This document shows, in pieces, positions 36,195-42,125 of a stretch of 42,125 nt of DNA. Both the position numbers and the translations under genes were made by a program. The first letter of the stretch is position 1, and every line of letters starts with the position of its first letter. The DNA lies in NCBI GenBank assembly GCA_015272155.1, contig JACYME010000101.1, positions 1 to 42,125 of the forward strand, given 5' to 3'. The notes under the pieces were generated by a model. That model worked only from the letters and a program-made list of their open reading frames with translations, was not told the DNA's origin and did no database searches. The stretch is from Leptolyngbyaceae cyanobacterium T60_A2020_046 (GTDB taxonomy: Bacteria > Cyanobacteriota > Cyanobacteriia > Phormidesmidales > Phormidesmidaceae).

Positions 36195-37097
36195 ATGAGT
36201 CGTGGCGTTTATATTGTTGCCAATGATCGAGTTGCGGATCAGGCGATCGCCCTCCTGAGTAGCCTGCGGCTCTGCGATCCGGAAATACCTGTCGTGATGA
36301 TTCCTTTCAATGACGATCATCAGAAGGTTTCTGGGCCACTTATGGAAACCTATGATGTGCAACTGTTCCCCGACTTAGGACTGATTGAGAAATTGACTAG
36401 CACGATCGCGGATATTTTTCCCCGCGATTTTTTAAAGCTGCCGAATAAAATGCGCAAGCTATCTGCCTGGTTTGGCCCATTTGATGAATTTGCATACATT
36501 GACACCGATATCTTGCTCTTTGAATCCATCGAGAGCACGTTAACTTATTTGAACCAAGCAGATTTTGTCTGTTGTGATTTTCACCACAAAGGTCGTGGAC
36601 TGTCAGATGTCTTTTCCTCCGTTGTCGTTGAACAGAAAGTCTTTACGTCTGAGCAGTTGACCCAGGTTTTTAATAGCGGGTTCTGGGCCTCTCGCAAAGA
36701 GGTCTTTACGCTCGATAAAATGACCACTCTACTCAAAGAATGCGCAGCTCATCGAGAATACTTTGACTTTTCGAGTGGCACCACCGACCAACCGATTTTA
36801 AATTATTTAATTTTGAAAGGGGCAAAACGCTGCCTGAATATTACGCAAGCCAATCCCAACGAGCCTGGGAGTTGGGGTGGTACCCCCTATTTTCGAACAA
36901 TTGATCACAGGCTTTATGATGGCGATCGCGCCTTACGCTATTTACATTGGGCCGGTACACCGCTCCATCCTGGTGGCCCCTATTGGGATTTGTGGCATTA
37001 CTATCGATTCCGGAATGTTGACATCCCGTTAATTAACATCCGCCCCCCAGAAAAACCGAGTCTCTGGAAACGGTTTAAGCAGAAGATAAACGCTTAA
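36195..37097 (+). CDS. GT-A fold glycosyltransferase-like protein, tandem copy 2
   Basis: 300 residues from the ATG at 36195, chosen because AAGGAG lies seven bases upstream. The plan matches copy 1: GVYIVANDRVADQAIALLSS, DxD in FAYIDTDILLFESI (D103, D105), a central NSGFWASRKEVF, TDQPILNYL, and a late RYLHWAG. Copy 1 has the corresponding YAARKGCF, NQSVLNYM and IYLHFIG. The two are diverged paralogues, perhaps adding successive sugars. The C-terminus is basic (KPSLWKRFKQKINA). Confidence 0.78.
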   Translation: MSRGVYIVANDRVADQAIALLSSLRLCDPEIPVVMIPFNDDHQKVSGPLMETYDVQLFPDLGLIEKLTSTIADIFPRDFLKLPNKMRKLSAWFGPFDEFAYIDTDILLFESIESTLTYLNQADFVCCDFHHKGRGLSDVFSSVVVEQKVFTSEQLTQVFNSGFWASRKEVFTLDKMTTLLKECAAHREYFDFSSGTTDQPILNYLILKGAKRCLNITQANPNEPGSWGGTPYFRTIDHRLYDGDRALRYLHWAGTPLHPGGPYWDLWHYYRFRNVDIPLINIRPPEKPSLWKRFKQKINA

Positions 37098-37119
37098 ATC
37101 TTGTTTTGTCATGATGTTT

Positions 37120-37168
37120 AATTGATGCTTAGAAATTTTAGGATGAGAGGGTCGTCGCAGCATCAATT
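37120..37168 (+). repeat. Inverted repeat before the sulfotransferase gene
   Basis: AATTGATGC (37120-37128) and GCATCAATT (37160-37168) form a perfect 9-bp stem with a 31-nt loop, 23 bp after the preceding stop codon. No T-run follows, so termination is doubtful. It may separate the sulfotransferase transcript from the glycosyltransferases. Confidence 0.35.
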
Positions 37169-37273
37169 GCATCATATTCGTTCAGTCAAAGTTATTAGAC
37201 ACTAGAGTCTACGGTTCCAGAATCGACGATTTAGCGTTGACCAGCCTTATGAGTACAGTGTGGAGTAAACCCC

Positions 37274-38221
37274 ATGACGACAAGTATCAATAAAGTTGTT
37301 TTCATTCTGGGAATTGGCCGCTCTGGCTCTACGATGCTAGACCTCATGCTGGGTAGCCACTCCCAAGGTTTTTCCCTTGGCGAAATCAGCAAGCTACCGG
37401 AAATTTATCAGCGAGAGCCAACGCCAGCAGCTTTTTGTCCGAGCAGTTCTTTTTGGCCTGAGCATATTAGTGCTGAAGATGCTCACCGTCTTGCCGTTGG
37501 CCTCAGTGGCCATCGACTGACCCCTTACATTCCGCTGAAGGTTGAGACTTGGATCCGAGAAAAACTCGGGCGAGATGCTATTCTCAATCCCTATACTTTG
37601 CTGCACCAGCGAATTCAAAAATCACTGCTCGTTGATTCCAGCAAATATCCTGACTGGGTTGCTCGTCGGCTCAACGCGCGCGAATTTCGCGCAGGCAAGT
37701 TGGAAGCCTATGTCATTCATGCTGTGCGGGATGGGCGCGCAGTCTTAAATTCCTACCTGCGGGCTTATCCAAATCTAACTGCTTCACAGGTGAGTCAACG
37801 CTGGCTCAATAATTTGAATGATTGCGATCGCGTCTATGCTTCAGTTCGGGATGATCGCAAAATGCGAGTTCGCTACGAAGCGCTTGCCACAAACCCAGTG
37901 GAAACTATGCAAGAGGTTTGTGCGTTTTTAGAAATCCCCTTTGAGCCCGAAATGATCGAATATTGGAAGCACGATCATCACTACATTGCGGGTAGTCGGA
38001 GTGCCCGGGCTCTGATTGCCCGCTATCGAGCACAGCCGATCGCAGCGAATGTGCAAGAAGTCCACGGTGACTATTACCAAAAGATGGACTTAGCCATCAA
38101 GCTTGACCAGCGGTGGCGACAGGAAGTCACCCCCGAAACCCTAGAGACCTTTTATTCAATTGTGGGCGATCGCAACGCGCCCTTTGAGTGGGAAACGACC
38201 GAGGATACTGCTGCTCATTAG
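37274..38221 (+). CDS. Sulfotransferase, PAPS-dependent
   Basis: 315-residue cytosolic sulfotransferase. The 5'-phosphosulfate loop is VFILGIGRSGSTMLDLML near the N-terminus. The 3'-phosphate site is YVIHAVRDGRAVLNSYLRAY near 155-174. A late MRVRYEALATNPVETMQEV is the usual third element. It transfers sulfate from PAPS to a hydroxyl group. Its place at the end of the glycan cluster suggests a saccharide or glycolipid acceptor. It is convergent with the AAA ATPase gene, 37 bp apart. Confidence 0.9.
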   Translation: MTTSINKVVFILGIGRSGSTMLDLMLGSHSQGFSLGEISKLPEIYQREPTPAAFCPSSSFWPEHISAEDAHRLAVGLSGHRLTPYIPLKVETWIREKLGRDAILNPYTLLHQRIQKSLLVDSSKYPDWVARRLNAREFRAGKLEAYVIHAVRDGRAVLNSYLRAYPNLTASQVSQRWLNNLNDCDRVYASVRDDRKMRVRYEALATNPVETMQEVCAFLEIPFEPEMIEYWKHDHHYIAGSRSARALIARYRAQPIAANVQEVHGDYYQKMDLAIKLDQRWRQEVTPETLETFYSIVGDRNAPFEWETTEDTAAH

Positions 38222-38258
38222 GGCGTACTGTCGGGGAGCCCCTGCGACCTTTGCGGCA

Positions 38259-40127
38259 CTAATTGTGGGCGTGTTTTTGGTGTTGAATTGCATCAAAGGC
38301 ACGCTCAAAGTGAGCATGGCTGATGCGAAGGTCTTGGGGATCAGCATCGGGCTGGGTGCGAAACGATCGAATCGCTTCGAGGGCGGCTTGATTACTGAGT
38401 AGCGCGAGGTCAGCCCCGTTCCAACCTTCGGTGCGGGTTGCCCAGTGGGTCAGATCGACATCGGCAGCAAGGGGGCGATCTTGGTTGTGAACGTGCAAAA
38501 TTGCGCGGCGGCTGTCTGCCTGGGGTAAGCCCACTTCAATTTGCAGGTCGAGGCGTCCGGCCCGCAGCAGCGCCGGGTCGAGGGCATTGCGTCGATTCGT
38601 GGCTCCCACAAGCAACACATCCGTGCAGCCCTGCAGCCCATCGAGTTCCGTCAAGAGTTGCCCCACCACGCGATCGCTGACCCCCGAATCGCCCTGAAAC
38701 TGACCACGCGCCGGAGCCAGGGTATCAATTTCGTCCATAAACACCACACAGGGCGCAGCTTGACGAGCCTTTGCAAAGAGCTCGCGCACAGCCTGCTCCG
38801 CAGCGCCGACCCAGCGGCTCAATAATTCTGGCCCGTTCACCGCAATGAAGTTGGCTCGGGCTTGGGCCGCGATCGCCTTTGCCAGCAACGTCTTGCCCGT
38901 ACCCGGTGGCCCCCAGAGCAAGATTCCCCGAGGAGCCGTCGCGCCCGTTTGTTGATAGAGCTCCGGATAGAGGAGTGCCCCTTCGACAGATTCCTGCAAA
39001 ATCCGTTTTGCCTCCTCTAGCCCGCCGATGTCTTCCCACCGAATTTGGGGCGATTCGACCTCCACCGACCTCAGCACCGAGGGCTTAATTTCCTTGAGGG
39101 CGGTGTTAAAGTCCGCCTGACTGATGTGTAAGGTGTCGGGGATCGTTGCCTGAAGCGAAGGCACCTGGCGGCGCAGGGCCAAGTACGCGGCCTTTTGGCA
39201 CAGGGCTTTGAGGTCGGCACCCACCATGCCCACTGCGGCATCAGCGATCGCGGCTAAATCGACGGAAGCATCGAGGGGCATATCGCGGGTTTGGATCTGC
39301 AAAATTTCCAGCCGCCCGGCGCGATCGGGCACGCGAAAGTGAACCTCCCGATCAAACCGCCCCGGACGACGCAGCGCCGGATCTAAATGGCCGGGACGGT
39401 TTGTCGCCGCCAGAACAATTACCCCTCGAGTTTTCGCAAAACCATCCATCAGACTCAGAAGTTGCGCCACTAGGCGCTTTTCAACCTCACCTTCAACTTT
39501 GCTGCGATCGGGCGCAAGGCTGTCAATTTCGTCAATAAAAATCAGGCAGGGGGCGGCTTTTGTGGCCTTCTCAAACACTTGACGCAGGCGCGATTCCGCT
39601 TCCCCGTAGTATTTACCCATCACTTCAGGGCCGACGATCGCAATGTAATTGACCCCTAGCTCATCCGCCAGCGATCGCGCCGTCAACGTTTTGCCCGTAC
39701 CCGGCGGCCCGACCAACAGGACACCCCGAGGTGGCTCCAGCCCAAGCCGTGCCAAAACATCTGGACGCTTGAGGGGAATTTCGACCAGCTCGCGCAACTC
39801 TTGAATCACTGCACCGAGCCCCCCGACATCGCTGAGGTTAGAGGGGGCTGTGGGCGGCTCGGTCGCAGAAGTCTCAACAGGGGCAGCCGTCTCCGCAGGC
39901 GGCGGCGTAATGATCACCGGATCACCGGATGAGGGATCCTCCGCTCCACTCGGACGCCGAACCCGACTCACCCCGATATCGGTGGGAATATTCCCCTGCC
40001 GAGGAATGCTGCTCATACTGCGGCCACTGATGCGGATATCGGTTTTTAGTTCTCCCTTTTCCGCTTTTTCCTCCAGCGCTTTGGCAAGCTCTAGCAACTG
40101 CTCGAAGCCTTTGAACAGGTCACTCAT
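38259..40127 (-). CDS. CDC48/VAT-like double AAA ATPase
   Basis: 622-residue protein with two complete AAA modules. The first has Walker A GPPGTGKT (140-147), Walker B CLIFIDE (194-200), and ATNRPGHLDPALRRPGRFD with arginine fingers. The second has Walker A GPPGTGKT (406-413), Walker B VVFMDE (461-466) and ATNRRNALDPALLRAGRLD. The pore loops are KYYG and RWVG. The CDC48 N domain is absent; about 100 residues of short helix plus Pro/Thr-rich linker replace it. It is probably a hexameric unfoldase or remodelling factor; partners are unknown. The ATG at 40127 is chosen because MSDLFKGFEQLLELAKALEE begins a plausible helix. Confidence 0.9.
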   Translation of the reverse strand: MSDLFKGFEQLLELAKALEEKAEKGELKTDIRISGRSMSSIPRQGNIPTDIGVSRVRRPSGAEDPSSGDPVIITPPPAETAAPVETSATEPPTAPSNLSDVGGLGAVIQELRELVEIPLKRPDVLARLGLEPPRGVLLVGPPGTGKTLTARSLADELGVNYIAIVGPEVMGKYYGEAESRLRQVFEKATKAAPCLIFIDEIDSLAPDRSKVEGEVEKRLVAQLLSLMDGFAKTRGVIVLAATNRPGHLDPALRRPGRFDREVHFRVPDRAGRLEILQIQTRDMPLDASVDLAAIADAAVGMVGADLKALCQKAAYLALRRQVPSLQATIPDTLHISQADFNTALKEIKPSVLRSVEVESPQIRWEDIGGLEEAKRILQESVEGALLYPELYQQTGATAPRGILLWGPPGTGKTLLAKAIAAQARANFIAVNGPELLSRWVGAAEQAVRELFAKARQAAPCVVFMDEIDTLAPARGQFQGDSGVSDRVVGQLLTELDGLQGCTDVLLVGATNRRNALDPALLRAGRLDLQIEVGLPQADSRRAILHVHNQDRPLAADVDLTHWATRTEGWNGADLALLSNQAALEAIRSFRTQPDADPQDLRISHAHFERAFDAIQHQKHAHN

Positions 40128-40143
40128 GGCAAAGAATCCAGCG

Positions 40144-40320
40144 TCACAATCTGGAAGCATGGCCCCAGTGGGGATACCCCTGAGTTTTAGTGTGCCCAAT
40201 CCCACCGGAGCGGGGCGGAGGCACCGCTCGGAGTTCACAAAACTCAGCGTTGTACTCGGGGCAGTCAATTTCGCGAAGAGCCCGCGTGAACAGTTCCGGC
40301 AAGATGATGGGCGGAATCAA
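40144..40320 (-). CDS. Candidate 58-codon ORF upstream of the AAA gene
   Basis: A frame of 58 codons from a TTG at 40320 to TGA at 40144, ending 16 bp before the AAA start on the same strand. The middle looks protein-like (LPELFTRALREIDCPEYNAE, then FCELRAV), with two Cys, while the C-terminus (Pro, Gly, His) does not. There is no ATG and no good SD. It may be a real small gene, a decayed one or chance. Confidence 0.25.
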   Translation of the reverse strand: MIPPIILPELFTRALREIDCPEYNAEFCELRAVPPPRSGGIGHTKTQGYPHWGHASRL

Positions 40321-40387
40321 GCCCTGCGCTCATCGCGACAATGGGTAACGCTCAAAATGGCAGACAGCCAGAAAACGCCCTGCGGTT

Positions 40388-42076
40388 CTAGAACGGGACG
40401 GGGCTGGTGAAGTGGATGGGCGTTTGGGTGAGGGGATGCAGAAACCGCAACTCGCCAGCATGGAGGTGGAGGCGATCGCTCCACCCGCTCGCTGCGGGGA
40501 ATGGTGGCCCGTAGAGGGCATCTCCCAAAATGGGGGCGTTGAGGCCCTGGGGGTGGGCAGCGTGGAGCCGGAGCTGATGGGTGCGCCCGGTGATGGGGCG
40601 AAACTCGACGCGGTGTCGAGTTCCCGTCGTGGAAAGAAGGCGATATTGGGTCAGGCTGGGTTTACCTCGGTGCCAGTGGACTTGCTGGCGAGGGCGTTGG
40701 GTCGGGTCGCCCCAGAGCGGCAGGTCAATGGTGCCTGTGGTGGGGAGGCGATCGCGCTCCCCCCTGACCACAATTGCCTCATAGCGTTTATGCACCTGGC
40801 GCGCAGCAAACTGCTGGCTCAGGATGCGATAGCTGTCGAGGGTGCGCGCCACTAGAACGATGCCGGAAGTGGCTTGGTCGAGGCGATGTACGGCGCGCAG
40901 CCTGTCGCCGTTGGGGTACTGGGCCTGCAATCGGCTGAGGATGCTGTCTTGGCGATCGCGCGTTCGACCGGGCACGGTGAGTAATCCGGGTGGTTTCTCA
41001 ACGGCGATCAGGGCCTCATCTTCATAGCGGATCGAGAATGCTAGGGGGGATGCAATGGGTGCTGGAGTCGGCAAGCCCGACAGCAAAAAGCCCAGAATTG
41101 GCTGGCAGCGGTCTGCGCAGGGGCCATAGAACTGACCGGGCTGGCGATCGCCCAGACGACTCGGCGGCCCGCCCCAAATTTCCGCGATCGCGAGGGGCAC
41201 TAAACCATGCCTCGCAGCAAAATGCAGCAGTTTAGGGGCAGCACAGTCCCCCGTGCCAGTGGGCAACCCATTGGCAGATAGCTGCTGCAACGCGACGGAT
41301 TCCCCCGCAAAATTGGTGAGCTGATAGACCCGGTGCATCTGGTCTTGGAGTTGGCGTGAAAGATGCTTGCGCCGTTGTTTGAGCAACCGAAGGCGGGCGT
41401 CAGCCCGGTCAATTTCGGCCTTGAGGGGAGCGAGGGCGGCATCCTGCGTCTGTTTTAGGCGACGGCGAGCAATACCCTCCTGCTGGCTTTGGCGATCGAG
41501 GTCGGCCAGGGCATCGGCCAAGGCGGTTCCGGCAAGGGTGGCGGCGAGGTGTTCGCGCTGGCACTGGCGATCGCGTTTGGTTTGGCGGTGCTGTGCAGCC
41601 AGACTGGCGCGCTGGGCCTGAAGCTCGGCCTGCTGCTGAAGGTAGCGATCTCGACTGGGCAACTGCTGGAGGTGCAAAATTTCGGTTTTGATCTGTTCAA
41701 GGGCACTGAGGGTTTGCAGCTCTTGCAACGCGACTTGATCGCGCCCTGGAATAGGCGGCACCCAGCCCGGATGGGTATCCCGACCCCACCACAGCCCCGA
41801 AAACGCCTTAAGCACAGCAACTTCACCCGTTGGCATTTTGGCCAACAGCACGCCGTACATCTTGCCGTCCAAGGGAAGATTGCCCACGGCCTCAATATGC
41901 TGCAAAACCTGTCGCGCGATCGCCTCTGCTAACGTTGTCCGGGGGAGGCGATGCCACTGCCCAGTGTGAGGGCACCGCCCCTCATACCACGCAGATACCT
42001 CAGCGATAGTCTCCACAACCGCGTCTACACCAAAGTCTGATAACGGCTGACAGTACTCAACAATTTCCGGTAACAC
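40388..42076 (-). CDS. RluA-family pseudouridine synthase, long form
   Basis: 562-residue RNA pseudouridine synthase. The catalytic domain occupies the C-terminal 220 residues: YEDEALIAVEKPPGLLTVPG, RAVHRLDQATSGIVLVA with catalytic D400, GRTHQLRLHAAHP and LGDALYG. The first 345 residues are an extension: CPHTGQWHRLP, a charged coiled coil at about 120-250, then GTGDCAAPKLLHFAARHGL and YGPCADRCQPILGFLL with Cys pairs that could bind zinc. This long layout is known in other bacteria and is not a new fusion. RNA target unknown. The gene is complete, starting 50 bp from the window edge. Confidence 0.92.
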   Translation of the reverse strand: MLPEIVEYCQPLSDFGVDAVVETIAEVSAWYEGRCPHTGQWHRLPRTTLAEAIARQVLQHIEAVGNLPLDGKMYGVLLAKMPTGEVAVLKAFSGLWWGRDTHPGWVPPIPGRDQVALQELQTLSALEQIKTEILHLQQLPSRDRYLQQQAELQAQRASLAAQHRQTKRDRQCQREHLAATLAGTALADALADLDRQSQQEGIARRRLKQTQDAALAPLKAEIDRADARLRLLKQRRKHLSRQLQDQMHRVYQLTNFAGESVALQQLSANGLPTGTGDCAAPKLLHFAARHGLVPLAIAEIWGGPPSRLGDRQPGQFYGPCADRCQPILGFLLSGLPTPAPIASPLAFSIRYEDEALIAVEKPPGLLTVPGRTRDRQDSILSRLQAQYPNGDRLRAVHRLDQATSGIVLVARTLDSYRILSQQFAARQVHKRYEAIVVRGERDRLPTTGTIDLPLWGDPTQRPRQQVHWHRGKPSLTQYRLLSTTGTRHRVEFRPITGRTHQLRLHAAHPQGLNAPILGDALYGPPFPAASGWSDRLHLHAGELRFLHPLTQTPIHFTSPVPF

Positions 42077-42125
42077 GGCGACTGCGATCGCTCCTAAACT
42101 TCGCCTACTGAATGTTCTGTGATGA

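Noticed and set aside
39850-40410. 186-codon plus-strand frame across the AAA start and upstream gap
   Set aside because: Antisense to the AAA N-terminus; Ser/Pro-rich with no recognisable features.

Overview
This is chromosomal DNA from a cyanobacterium. The octamer GCGATCGC (HIP1) and its core CGATCG occur dozens of times in genes and gaps on both strands. The gene set agrees: atpB-atpE as a separate pair, the plastid/cyanobacterial ribosomal protein PSRP-3 (Ycf65), an SLH-OprB porin, a DUF2996 protein and a Mo-nitro_C protein. I see no phage, plasmid or intact insertion sequence, and I cannot name the genus from sequence alone. Most genes are ordinary core genes in short operons.

Layout, left to right. 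At 0.1-1.6 kb an Rrf2-type regulator sits upstream of cysteine synthase. The SLH porin follows, then a pterin dehydratase, then a gap with a candidate tiny ORF and a strong terminator. From 4.3 to 8 kb come nadC, a DUF2237 protein, tRNA-Cys, bioY-lspA and a voltage-gated-type K+ channel. From 8 to 11.5 kb there is a small sulfotransferase-like protein, a DUF2996 protein and the GDP-fucose pair gmd-fcl, followed by a gap with a structured RNA candidate. Redox and metal genes follow: glutathione reductase, then a type II peroxiredoxin divergent from a PerR-like Fur regulator with a palindromic box between them, then a ZIP transporter. A newly noticed 54-codon ORF is divergent from avtA, which runs into rimM. 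The 18-19.6 kb stretch looks eroded: a transposase-like (RAYT) protein that has lost its HUH histidines, an inverted repeat and the tail of a broken hydrolase gene. Then come ppk1, atpB-atpE, PSRP-3, a HAD hydrolase, a solitary DNA methyltransferase, a TerB/Mo-nitro_C fusion and a DUF218 protein.

From 29.2 to 38.2 kb, seven + strand genes start with the ribosome-assembly GTPase rbgA. The other six look like a surface-glycan module: a GT4 glycosyltransferase, a fused permease-ATPase ABC exporter, a second GT4 enzyme, two tandem GT-A (GT8-like) proteins and a PAPS-dependent sulfotransferase. With gmd-fcl and the first sulfotransferase-like protein elsewhere in the window, this suggests a fucose-containing, possibly sulfated polysaccharide or glycolipid. 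That link is inference. The window ends with a double-AAA CDC48-like ATPase and a long-form RluA pseudouridine synthase.

The most unusual observation is the C-terminal tail of the ABC exporter. It reads like a histidine-kinase dimerisation (HisKA) hairpin whose phosphoacceptor histidine is tyrosine. Other points to check are the structured RNA at 11.64-11.80 kb, a 14-bp perfect hairpin built from two HIP1 sites between atpB and atpE, the HUH-less RAYT homologue, and several ORFs under 60 codons.
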